Below, piece after piece: positions 1 through 7,691 of a stretch of DNA of 64,000 bases. The notes below the pieces were generated by a model that saw only the letters and a program-made list of their open reading frames with translations, did no database searches and was not told the origin of the DNA. Origin of the DNA: Petrotoga sp. 9PWA.NaAc.5.4 (GTDB lineage: Bacteria; Thermotogota; Thermotogae; Petrotogales; Petrotogaceae). Every line of letters begins with the position of its first letter. Position 1 is the stretch's first letter. The position numbers and the translations under genes were made by a program. The stretch lies in the NCBI RefSeq assembly GCF_002895485.1, contig NZ_AZRK01000002.1, forward strand, positions 167,692 through 231,691, written 5' to 3'.

Positions 1-132
1 ATACTGAAAATTACTTTCAGTTTCGAAAGAAATAAAGTTTGCATTTTTGGAAGAATCGTAATCTATATAAAATCCAAAAAATATAGATGAATAAATTAGT
101 AAAACCAAAAAAGATATTAATTTTTTGTTCAT
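1..132 (-). CDS. N-terminal part of an exported protein, cut by the window edge
   Basis: An ATG at 132 is preceded by a strong ribosome site (AAAGGAGAGG), and the frame stays open to the window edge for 44 codons. The N-terminus is lysine-rich, followed by a hydrophobic stretch (LISFLVLLIYSSIFFGF), as in a signal peptide or anchor. It follows the prepilin/GspF-type cluster on the same strand. In type IV pilus operons a secretin (PilQ) often follows the PilP-like gene, so a secretin is possible, but too little is visible to say. Confidence 0.6.
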   Translation of the reverse strand, partial: MNKKLISFLVLLIYSSIFFGFYIDYDSSKNANFISFETESNFQY

Positions 133-213
133 AAAACCTCTCCTTTAATTTTCAATAACAGATGTCCAAATTTGTTATCTTTACTTTTTAAATTTAAAAC
201 CTTACTTTAGACT

Positions 214-816
214 TTATTTATATAGTGCTTTTATTTGGCCATCTTCATCTATTAATAAAATTCCATCTTTAAAAGCTGCAATTACCTTATTTTCTCCAAG
301 CTTGTCTCCTATGGCAAGTTTTAAAAGGCTATCATAAAAATATATAAAGCTTATAATCTCGCCTTTTGAGTCTTTAAAATATCCTGCAAATTCGATTCCT
401 TGAGTTTCATACTTTGGTAAGGAATCTTTATATTTCCAGAGCTCGTTTAATTCTATCTCAAAGTAAGAAAAAAGGTTTGAGTTATTAAGTGCTATATATT
501 TTGTAACTTCTAAAGAATCGATATTTTCTGCAATATAGTTAAATTGTGGATAAGAAAAAGAGGAGGAGATAACGAATTCATCTTTTAACTCGAGCAAACT
601 GTAATTTTTACGTTTAATGGATAATTTTTCTATAATCATCTCGGTGTTTAATATTTTTTCTAATTCCTTTACCAGATTTTCAGAATCACAGTCCTTACTT
701 ATAGGATTCTCTGTTAATAAGGTATATTTTTCCATAGGACTCTCTATTTGATAGTCTGATATAAAAATTATGGCGATGATCAAAAAAAATATTATTGTTA
801 TATAATGTCTAATCAT
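214..816 (-). CDS. membrane-anchored pilus/secretion accessory protein, possibly PilP/GspC-like
   Basis: 200 aa. One N-terminal membrane segment (about residues 5-20) is followed by a soluble extracytoplasmic region. The C-terminal 35 residues read GDKLG..KVIAAFKDGILLIDEDGQ, which has the rhythm of the small beta domain at the end of PilP and GspC (a GD..., then 'v..i..dgv.l..dG'). I infer PilP/GspC-like from this and from the position downstream of GspF and a prepilin; there is no firm signature. The ribosome site is weak. It follows the 131-aa gene by 9 bases and is probably in the same transcript. Confidence 0.6.
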   Translation of the reverse strand: MIRHYITIIFFLIIAIIFISDYQIESPMEKYTLLTENPISKDCDSENLVKELEKILNTEMIIEKLSIKRKNYSLLELKDEFVISSSFSYPQFNYIAENIDSLEVTKYIALNNSNLFSYFEIELNELWKYKDSLPKYETQGIEFAGYFKDSKGEIISFIYFYDSLLKLAIGDKLGENKVIAAFKDGILLIDEDGQIKALYK

Positions 817-825
817 TTTAGTTGT

Positions 826-1221
826 CTACCTTTTGATTTCTAAAACGACGTAAAATTTTTCGCCTATTTTTAACTTTGAAATTTCATTGATTGAATATTT
901 AGAAATAATTTTTTCATTTAATTCTAAAAGTGCCGATACTTTTGCAGTTGGGCCATTGGAGTAAGAATAATCGAATTCTATTAAATAAAATTCATTTTCT
1001 ATTAAAAAAGTTAAAAATTCTTGTATTTCATTTCTTTGATTTTTTGACTGAGATAAGTAATTAAAATATGAAAGTTGTTCATATTCTTTAAATTTTTTAT
1101 TATTTAAATACTCACTATACTTATCATATATTCGGAGTATCAAAATAAAAGAAAAAATTACCAAAATTGTTATCAATAAATAATTTATAATCTTTCTCAA
1201 ATTAGATTCGATTAAAAACAT
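826..1221 (-). CDS. small bitopic membrane protein of the pilus/secretion cluster (PilN/PilO position)
   Basis: 131 aa. A short cytoplasmic N-terminus, one strong membrane segment (about residues 14-30), a charged region likely to be coiled coil (residues 33-65), and a small mixed alpha/beta domain. This is the general layout of PilN, PilO and GspL/M-type proteins, but no diagnostic motif is seen. The start at 1221 has a good ribosome site (CAGGAGAAG) and overlaps the end of the upstream gene by 20 bases, which suggests translational coupling. Confidence 0.6.
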   Translation of the reverse strand: MFLIESNLRKIINYLLITILVIFSFILILRIYDKYSEYLNNKKFKEYEQLSYFNYLSQSKNQRNEIQEFLTFLIENEFYLIEFDYSYSNGPTAKVSALLELNEKIISKYSINEISKLKIGEKFYVVLEIKR

Positions 1222-1651
1222 TTTTCTTCTCCTGTAAGCTTCTTTTAGCGATAATAATCAATTCATCGTTATCAATAAAAAAAGTTGCTGCTTCTTTAGA
1301 AGGTAAGCCAGAAAAGGCGAATTCTTTGTTTCTTATAAACTCATAATTGTTGAAAGGTGTACCAACAATATAGTTACCTTCGGGCAACTCTAAAACCTTT
1401 TTCAAGATGATAGATTGAACGGGAAGATATATATCATATAATAAAGAATACTTACATCTTCTATAATCTCTTTTCGACATTACAAGGTAATAATTCGTAT
1501 CCGAGGAATAAAGTTTTTTAAACTCAATAAGTTTATTTTTTATTTCTTCAAAGTAAATCTTTCTTAACTGAAAGTCATTCTTGAAAGGTTTTATGAATAA
1601 ATCTAAATGATTTATACAGACTTTTTTTCCTTTATAATTGAATTTAATCAT
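1202..1651 (-). CDS. unrecognised 149-aa protein of the pilus/secretion cluster
   Basis: A soluble protein rich in Lys, Tyr, Phe and Ile, with no membrane segment or signal peptide. I do not recognise the family. An upstream in-frame ATG at 1669 exists, but the ribosome site AGAGG sits just before the ATG at 1651, so the shorter form is preferred. In gene order (GspF, prepilin, this, a PilN/O-like gene, a PilP-like gene) it occupies the place where PilM is usual, but it is far too short for an actin-fold PilM and shows no ATP motifs. Confidence 0.55.
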   Translation of the reverse strand: MIKFNYKGKKVCINHLDLFIKPFKNDFQLRKIYFEEIKNKLIEFKKLYSSDTNYYLVMSKRDYRRCKYSLLYDIYLPVQSIILKKVLELPEGNYIVGTPFNNYEFIRNKEFAFSGLPSKEAATFFIDNDELIIIAKRSLQEKKNVFNRI

Positions 1652-1691
1652 ATTTCCTCTTTCTCTCATATTTGTCTACTAAAACACTATA

Positions 1692-2114
1692 TTACGGGTT
1701 TGTTAAAGCCCCTGTAACTGGCACAACATTGAAAATAGTTTTTTTATCTTTGTTTACCAATCTTCCACCTGGACCCGTTATCCTTCCATATCTCCAAAAT
1801 AAAGTTTTTGCTTGTGAACCCTCAATTTCGTATGTTATATCCATTGTGACAAATTTAACTTTCCCCTGAACTATTTGAGTATAATATATACCGTTTAGAT
1901 TGTAATCGTCTCCATAATGCATAGAAGCGCTTCGAGTTTTATAAACTACTTCAGATGCAATGAATTTTTCTGTAAGGGCATTAAAATAACTTTGCAAAGG
2001 ATATATTGTAAAAAAGCCTATAGTACTAAAAAACAGTATTTCTACAGCTAAATTTGTTATCAATTCCATTAGTAAAAATCCTTCTTTTAGTTGCTTAGAA
2101 TTATGAAATTTCAA
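1692..2114 (-). CDS. type IV prepilin-like protein
   Basis: 140 aa. It has a short basic leader ending in KEG, followed by FLLMEL and a hydrophobic helix. Cleavage between G and F would leave Glu at position 5 of the mature protein, the class III prepilin signature recognised by prepilin peptidase. Two in-frame TTG codons are available. The one at 2114 lies 8 bases after GGGGG, while the one at 2120 is too close, so 2114 is chosen. It overlaps the end of the GspF-like gene by 14 bases. The C-terminal domain is small and its function (major or minor pilin) cannot be told from sequence. Confidence 0.8.
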   Translation of the reverse strand: MKFHNSKQLKEGFLLMELITNLAVEILFFSTIGFFTIYPLQSYFNALTEKFIASEVVYKTRSASMHYGDDYNLNGIYYTQIVQGKVKFVTMDITYEIEGSQAKTLFWRYGRITGPGGRLVNKDKKTIFNVVPVTGALTNP

Positions 2115-3240
2115 ACCCAATTCCCCCTAAATAAACATTTGAATAAATTTCAAATGCAAGGCTTAACACAATTATAGATAAAAATATAATTAGAGTTGGT
2201 TCAAGCATTTTCATAATTTTTTCTACAGCGTTTTTAAAAGATGCATAATAAAACTTTTCTAAAAAATCGAAAACCTCTTTGTAATCTCCTTTCCATTTTG
2301 AAAGGCTCATTGTCAAAGAAAACTCTTTGATATCTTTTATTTTTGAAAAAACTTCGTTTAGATCTTTTCCGCTTTCTATTTCTATAGACGCTCCTAAAAA
2401 CCTTGATAATATATATTGAGATTTTGTGTTAGAAAGAACAAGTTCTAAGGAATTGTAAATTGTTAAACCACTTTTCAATAGCAAGTTAATATCTCGAGTA
2501 AATTTATATAATATATAATTTTTGTATAATAATTTTAAAATAGGAACTTTTGTCCACATAATGTCATTTTTTTTCCCTAATAAAAAAATTATCAACCCAT
2601 TCGAAAAAGTTATAAACATAAATATCAACAAATATGTTGATAACTCAATTTTTATTTCATAATCAAGCATTGAAGAAAACTGAGGAATAATTAAAAAATT
2701 TAAAAAAATTAATAAAATCATAATAGAACAAAGCACCATAAAGGGATAAATAAGTGATTTTTCTGCAGAAAGTTTTGAGAGTTTTACATTTTCATAATAA
2801 TCTTTTAAATATGAAAGATTTTTTCTCAAGGAATCCTCTGTTTTAGATATGTTTAACGTGTATATAAAATATTGATCAAGTTCATAAAAATCAAAAGCTT
2901 TATTATAGTCAAATCCTTCTCTCAATAGAAAATAACTTTTGAACAATACACCTTTTATGAACTTATCAACTTCTTCGTTGAAAACTAGAAAATTTAGAGC
3001 ATCCAATACAGTTAATCCAGAGTTTACAAGTAAGTATAAGTTATCAACAATTACTATCATTTTATCAACATTTAATTTTTTTGATGAAAAATAAAAGTTA
3101 TCAACATTAATGTTGATAACTTTTATTTTCAGACTATTTAAAAAACTATATACTTCATCCTCATTATCCAAAAGAAGATAACAGTTATAGAATTTATTTA
3201 AAGTAATATCTTCAACTCTAACTCTGAATAGTTTTTTCAT
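2101..3240 (-). CDS. GspF/PilC-family inner-membrane platform protein
   Basis: 379 aa. Two related halves follow the usual layout: a cytoplasmic helical domain (residues about 60-160), membrane segments near 165-185 and 200-222, a second helical domain (about 240-345), and a final membrane segment near 350-370. Repeated short motifs 'LLVNSGLTVLDAL' and 'LLLKSGLTIYNSL' mark the two T2SSF repeats. It would anchor the assembly ATPase of a type IV pilus or type II secretion machine; no such ATPase is in the window. The start has a GGGGG site. It overlaps the gene before it by 23 bases. Confidence 0.88.
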   Translation of the reverse strand: MKKLFRVRVEDITLNKFYNCYLLLDNEDEVYSFLNSLKIKVININVDNFYFSSKKLNVDKMIVIVDNLYLLVNSGLTVLDALNFLVFNEEVDKFIKGVLFKSYFLLREGFDYNKAFDFYELDQYFIYTLNISKTEDSLRKNLSYLKDYYENVKLSKLSAEKSLIYPFMVLCSIMILLIFLNFLIIPQFSSMLDYEIKIELSTYLLIFMFITFSNGLIIFLLGKKNDIMWTKVPILKLLYKNYILYKFTRDINLLLKSGLTIYNSLELVLSNTKSQYILSRFLGASIEIESGKDLNEVFSKIKDIKEFSLTMSLSKWKGDYKEVFDFLEKFYYASFKNAVEKIMKMLEPTLIIFLSIIVLSLAFEIYSNVYLGGIGFEIS

Positions 3241-3889
3241 TATTTCCCCCTAAATCAAAGACCCTTACTCTATTTTTAGATTTAACTTTATTAATTCCTA
3301 ATTCATAAAAGTATTTGCTTCTTATAACTTGAATAGATTTATACAATCTTTGTATAGTTGAATGTTTATAATACTCATAGGGTATCTCGTATATTTCTAT
3401 TTCTTCGTCTTTCATTTCTAATAAAGAATAACAAGGGGTTCTTGTAAAAGAAGCTGTATTATAAAAATCATTAAAAGGGGGTCTCAAACCAGGCACAAGG
3501 GTCGAATAAAAAAAAGCCTCTTTTAAACTACCAACTTTTTTTAGAATTATTTCTTCTGTTTTTAAATTTATCAATTCTATTTCCAAATCTATTTTTAATT
3601 CGTTATCTTCTTTTAATTCATAGGCTAAATTTCCGTAATTGTGAGAAAGTTTCATACAATTTTTTATATTTCCTATGAAGAAATAATCTTTATCAATTAT
3701 ATTAAGATAAGGTTTTAAATATTTGATCGTATTTTCTAAAACATTTAATTTTTTTAATAATATACAAGATATACCAAACCCACTAAAACCATTTGTTATT
3801 ATTTTATCATATTTTTCAAAATTCAAATTTTTAATTTTTTCTACTATCTCTATACCTTTCCATCCAAACCCACCTGTAACTAAAATCAT
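3218..3889 (-). CDS. degenerate patatin-like protein, probably without hydrolase activity
   Basis: 223 aa. It can be aligned by eye with the patatin encoded just upstream. GGGAKG becomes GGFGWKG. The serine motif GSSIG becomes NGFSGFG, which no longer fits GxSxG. The segment around 'LKASMAIPG' becomes 'FFYSTLVPG'. The DGG motif carrying the catalytic Asp is absent. I infer a tandem duplicate that has lost the Ser-Asp dyad. Its start overlaps the patatin stop (TAATG), and its 3' end overlaps the GspF-like gene, so it is translated within the pilus transcript. A structural or binding role is possible; I cannot name one. Confidence 0.65.
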   Translation of the reverse strand: MILVTGGFGWKGIEIVEKIKNLNFEKYDKIITNGFSGFGISCILLKKLNVLENTIKYLKPYLNIIDKDYFFIGNIKNCMKLSHNYGNLAYELKEDNELKIDLEIELINLKTEEIILKKVGSLKEAFFYSTLVPGLRPPFNDFYNTASFTRTPCYSLLEMKDEEIEIYEIPYEYYKHSTIQRLYKSIQVIRSKYFYELGINKVKSKNRVRVFDLGGNNEKTIQS

Positions 3890-4689
3890 TAAAGATTCTC
3901 CAATATATATTCTTTATTTTCAAAAATTGTTTTTTGACCAATTTCTATTAATTTTTCAGTTTGCGTAAAGTCTAATGTGTTGAAGTCTTGTGTAGGTAAT
4001 TCAATAATTATATTATCTTCTTTAGATATATCTTCCATAATATTTTCCCTTATATTGTCTATTCTTTCAAACGCTTGTGCAGCGCTTTTAATTTCATTAT
4101 ATTTGATCTTTTTGGCTAAAAGTTTCAATCCTATTATCTTTTTTGCTCCTAACATTTTAGCAGGCAATATGGGAAGGTTTTCCAAAGTTCCTCCATCTAT
4201 GTATTTTTTTCCATTAATCTTTACGGGTTTAAAAGCTCCTGGAATAGCCATGCTTGCTTTTAAAGCAGGCAGCACATATCCTTCGTCAAAAAAAATTTTT
4301 AATTCCCCATTTTCTATGTCTACTGCGGTACATGCAAATCTAATTTTCAAGTTTTCGAACTTCCAATCTTTTAAAAATCTTTTTAGAGGCCAAAAATATA
4401 TGAAAGATGGCAAAGTCGATGGTAACAAATTAGCTCCAAAACATTCGATAAAAGAGGGTATTTGCCTTGAAGAGGGTGTTTTTTTCAAAAAAGTCAATTT
4501 TTGCAATCTTAAAGCATATTCATGCAATGCTTTAGCATTACCCAAAATAGCATAACCTGCTCCTACTAAAGCACCTATACTACTTCCTACTATCATATCG
4601 AATTTTAAACCCATTTTTTCTAATTCAAGTAGAGCGCCTACATGTGCAGCTCCTTTAGCTCCACCTCCAGACAAACAAATTGCAAGCAA
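3889..4689 (-). CDS. patatin-like phospholipase (RssA family)
   Basis: 266 aa, with the full patatin signature at family-typical spacing: an oxyanion loop GGGAKG at residue 8, the nucleophile motif GSSIG at about residue 36, a PG motif near 152, and DGG at about residue 165 supplying the catalytic Asp. It is expected to be a cytoplasmic Ser-Asp lipid acyl hydrolase. The start is TTG at 4689, after the ribosome site GGAGGAATAATT, and lies 2 bases after the alaS stop, so it probably shares the alaS transcript. The physiological substrate is not indicated. Confidence 0.88.
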   Translation of the reverse strand: MLAICLSGGGAKGAAHVGALLELEKMGLKFDMIVGSSIGALVGAGYAILGNAKALHEYALRLQKLTFLKKTPSSRQIPSFIECFGANLLPSTLPSFIYFWPLKRFLKDWKFENLKIRFACTAVDIENGELKIFFDEGYVLPALKASMAIPGAFKPVKINGKKYIDGGTLENLPILPAKMLGAKKIIGLKLLAKKIKYNEIKSAAQAFERIDNIRENIMEDISKEDNIIIELPTQDFNTLDFTQTEKLIEIGQKTIFENKEYILENL

Positions 4690-4691
4690 AA

Positions 4692-7322
4692 TTATTCCTC
4701 CAAAATATTTTCCAAATTATCGATAACTTCTTCTAATTTTTTTACTTTTTTACCTCCAGCTTGAGCAAAAGTAGGGCTTCCACCACCCCCACCACCTAAA
4801 TAAAAAGCTATTTTTTTTGCTATATTTCCAGCATGGAATTTATTTGTCAATTCTTTGGAAACTTTAACTATGAAACTTACGTTGTTTTCTTCATTTTTGT
4901 TAAAAAGGATTACGACTCCTCTTCCTAACTTTTGAATTAAAACATCTGCTGTATTAGCATGCACATCTTTTTCTAAATTTTCTAAAATACCAACAACTAC
5001 CTTTTCTCCCTTTATAATTTTTGGATTATCAACTAATTTTTCAATAGTCTTAGTTGCTAACTGGGACTGTAATTTCTTGATTTCCTTTTCTTGAGTTTTC
5101 AATATTTGAAGAATATCTTCTATTTTTTCTTGAATTTTATATATCGGTATGTCTAACATCTGTGATATCTTAACAATAGTATCCTGAAGACCATTTACAA
5201 AATTTAAACCTTCCATGCCAGTTAAAGCTTCTATTCTCCTGACCCCAGAAGATACGGAGGATTCTGAAATGATTTTAAATATCCCTATTTCTCCTGTATT
5301 AGAGACATGGGTTCCACCACAAAATTCTCTTGAAAAATCTCCAATTTCTACGACTCTTACAACATCTCCATACTTTTCTTCAAATAAAGCTACTACATCC
5401 ATATTTCTTGCTTCTTCTAAACTTTTTACATAAGTAACAACAGGAATAGCTTTTTGAATCTGTTCATTAACCAAATATTCGATATGGTACATCTGTTCCC
5501 TGCTTAAAGGTTCAAAATGTGAAAAATCAAATCTCAACCTTTCAGGTCCTACATATGAACCAGCTTGTTTTACATGATTACCTAAAATTTTTCTCAATGC
5601 TGCATGTAGAAGATGCGTTGCAGTATGATTTTTTTCAGTAGCTTTTCTTAAAGTTTCATTAACCTCTAAAACTACTTTTTCTCCCGTTTTTATACTACCT
5701 TTTTTTATCTTGACAAAGTGAGATATTATTTCACCCGAAATCATTTGAACATCATTTACTTCAGCCATGAATTTATCGTTGACGATTACGCCTTTGTCTG
5801 AAACTTGGCCTCCCTTTTCTGAATAAAAAGGAGATCTTGCAAAGAATAATTCAACTTCTTCGCCCTCAAAAGCTTCATTAATAATATTCCCATTGTTAAT
5901 TATTGCTTTGAGTTCTTCTTCGATGCGCAAAGCTTCATAACCAATAAACTCTGTTTTTGACAGTATTTTTGATAATCTTTTGTAAACAGGATTTGATTCA
6001 TCATATTCCACTTTTCCTAAAGCTTCTCTTGCCATTTCTTTTTGTTTGTTCATAAGTTCTTCGAATTCTTTTTCATTAACCTTAATTCCTTTTTCTTCTA
6101 AGATTTCTTTTGTAATATCCACAGGGAACCCATACGTATCGTAAAGTTCGAAAGCAACGCTTCCGGGCAATGTATTTCCTTTATCAAAGTTAGAAATTAT
6201 AGTGTTTAACCTTTCAACCCCTTTTTCTAAGGTTGAAAAAAACTTTTCTTCTTCTATTTTAGAAATTTTTTCAATCAAATCACGTTTTTCAAGAAGTTCG
6301 GGATAAACATCACTCATTTTCCAAATAACAGTTTCAAGTATATCTTTTAAAAAAGGACCTTTCGATCCTAAAAGAGTGCCATGTCTAACCGCTCTTCGTA
6401 TTATTCTTCTTAATACATATCCTCTTGCCTCGTTCGAAGGAATAACCCCATCTGCGATCAAAAAAGCAATGGCTCTAACATGATCGGCAATAACTTTTAT
6501 AGATACGTCTGTATTAGAATCTTCGCCAAATTTTACAGAAAAAGTTTTTTCTATTTTTTCAATAATTTCTTTAAACAAATCAGACTTAAAATTATCATAA
6601 ACATCTTGAACTGCTGCACAGATTCTCTCAAAACCTGCTCCGGTGTCTATATTCTTTCGAGGAAGAGGAGATAGATTGCCGTTTTCATCACTATAATACT
6701 CTGTGAAAACGATATTCCATATTTCAACAAAACGTCCACAATCACAAGCTGGTGTGCAGTTTTCGTGATCTTGACAGTTTTTAGAATTTCCTGTGTCAAA
6801 ATAAATTTCAGAGCACGGGCCACAAGGGCCTGTAGGTCCAACTGGTCCCCACCAATTGTCTTCTTTACCAAACTTCATTATTTTGTTTTCAGGAACACCT
6901 ATTTTATATTTCCAAATATTAAAAGACTCTTCATCTGTTTCATAAACAGAGACCCATAATTTTTCAATTGGCATTTCTAATTCTTTAGTTAAAAATTCCC
7001 AAGCCCATTCAATAGCTTCTTCTTTAAAATAATCTCCAAAAGAAAAATTTCCAAGCATCTCAAAAAAAGTGTGATGTCTTGGAGTTCTACCCACATTCTC
7101 TATATCATTCGTTCTTATACATTTTTGACACGTAGTAATTCTTGTATAAGTAGGCTCTACTTTTCCCCAAAATATAGGCTTAAAAGGTACCATCCCAGCA
7201 ACTGTAAACATTAATTGTGGATCGTTCGGTATCAAAGATGCACTTGGAAACCTTTTATGTCCTTTACTTTCAAAAAATGCCAAAAACATTTCTCTAATTT
7301 CATGCGATGATAAATATTTCAT
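4692..7322 (-). CDS. alaS: alanine-tRNA ligase
   Basis: 876 aa, full length for bacterial AlaRS. The N-terminal class II catalytic core starts with 'REMFLAFFESKGH'. The editing domain carries HTATHLLH (about residue 560) and CGGTH (about residue 665), the four zinc-binding positions, and the C-terminal part ends with the glycine-rich 'GGGGGGSPTFAQAGG' characteristic of C-Ala. It charges tRNA-Ala and clears Ser and Gly mischarging. It starts 3 bases after the stop of a small membrane protein gene and precedes the patatin gene, all on one strand. Confidence 0.97.
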   Translation of the reverse strand: MKYLSSHEIREMFLAFFESKGHKRFPSASLIPNDPQLMFTVAGMVPFKPIFWGKVEPTYTRITTCQKCIRTNDIENVGRTPRHHTFFEMLGNFSFGDYFKEEAIEWAWEFLTKELEMPIEKLWVSVYETDEESFNIWKYKIGVPENKIMKFGKEDNWWGPVGPTGPCGPCSEIYFDTGNSKNCQDHENCTPACDCGRFVEIWNIVFTEYYSDENGNLSPLPRKNIDTGAGFERICAAVQDVYDNFKSDLFKEIIEKIEKTFSVKFGEDSNTDVSIKVIADHVRAIAFLIADGVIPSNEARGYVLRRIIRRAVRHGTLLGSKGPFLKDILETVIWKMSDVYPELLEKRDLIEKISKIEEEKFFSTLEKGVERLNTIISNFDKGNTLPGSVAFELYDTYGFPVDITKEILEEKGIKVNEKEFEELMNKQKEMAREALGKVEYDESNPVYKRLSKILSKTEFIGYEALRIEEELKAIINNGNIINEAFEGEEVELFFARSPFYSEKGGQVSDKGVIVNDKFMAEVNDVQMISGEIISHFVKIKKGSIKTGEKVVLEVNETLRKATEKNHTATHLLHAALRKILGNHVKQAGSYVGPERLRFDFSHFEPLSREQMYHIEYLVNEQIQKAIPVVTYVKSLEEARNMDVVALFEEKYGDVVRVVEIGDFSREFCGGTHVSNTGEIGIFKIISESSVSSGVRRIEALTGMEGLNFVNGLQDTIVKISQMLDIPIYKIQEKIEDILQILKTQEKEIKKLQSQLATKTIEKLVDNPKIIKGEKVVVGILENLEKDVHANTADVLIQKLGRGVVILFNKNEENNVSFIVKVSKELTNKFHAGNIAKKIAFYLGGGGGGSPTFAQAGGKKVKKLEEVIDNLENILEE

Positions 7323-7325
7323 CAG

Positions 7326-7691
7326 CTATTGAACCTCCTGGTTATGCTGTTTGTTTAAATCTCTCAGTTCAAAATAAACAATAAAAATGCTAAAAACTCC
7401 AAATATTATAACATAAAAATTTAATTTTATATTTAAAAGCTCTCCTGAAATTAAAGAAAACAATATGTTTAAAATTTCGTAGGCCATCAAAAAAATACCT
7501 ATTAATGAAGATACAATTATATGAGCCGATTTATGATACCATATTTTTGAATTACTTGAAAAACCATATATAGAAGTTAAAAATATAACAAAAAAAGAAA
7601 ACACATAAAAAAAATTTTTAGAGATACTCAAAATTAAAAATATAAGGGATAAAATAGAAATTGTAAAAAGAGTCAAATTTTTATTTTTCAT
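7326..7691 (-). CDS. small multi-pass membrane protein, unknown function
   Basis: 121 aa, with about four membrane segments (residues 7-25, 27-43, 57-77 and 93-112) and a charged tail. No family is recognised. A longer frame opens upstream, but the ATG at 7691 overlaps the feoB stop codon as ATGA and has GGAGG nine bases before it, so that start is chosen. The coupling to feoB suggests, but does not show, a role near the iron transporter. Confidence 0.65.
   Translation of the reverse strand: MKNKNLTLFTISILSLIFLILSISKNFFYVFSFFVIFLTSIYGFSSNSKIWYHKSAHIIVSSLIGIFLMAYEILNILFSLISGELLNIKLNFYVIIFGVFSIFIVYFELRDLNKQHNQEVQ

Noticed and set aside
3977..4555. 192-codon open frame on the plus strand
   Set aside because: It is antisense to the patatin gene, whose catalytic motifs are intact; no ribosome site and no recognisable protein.
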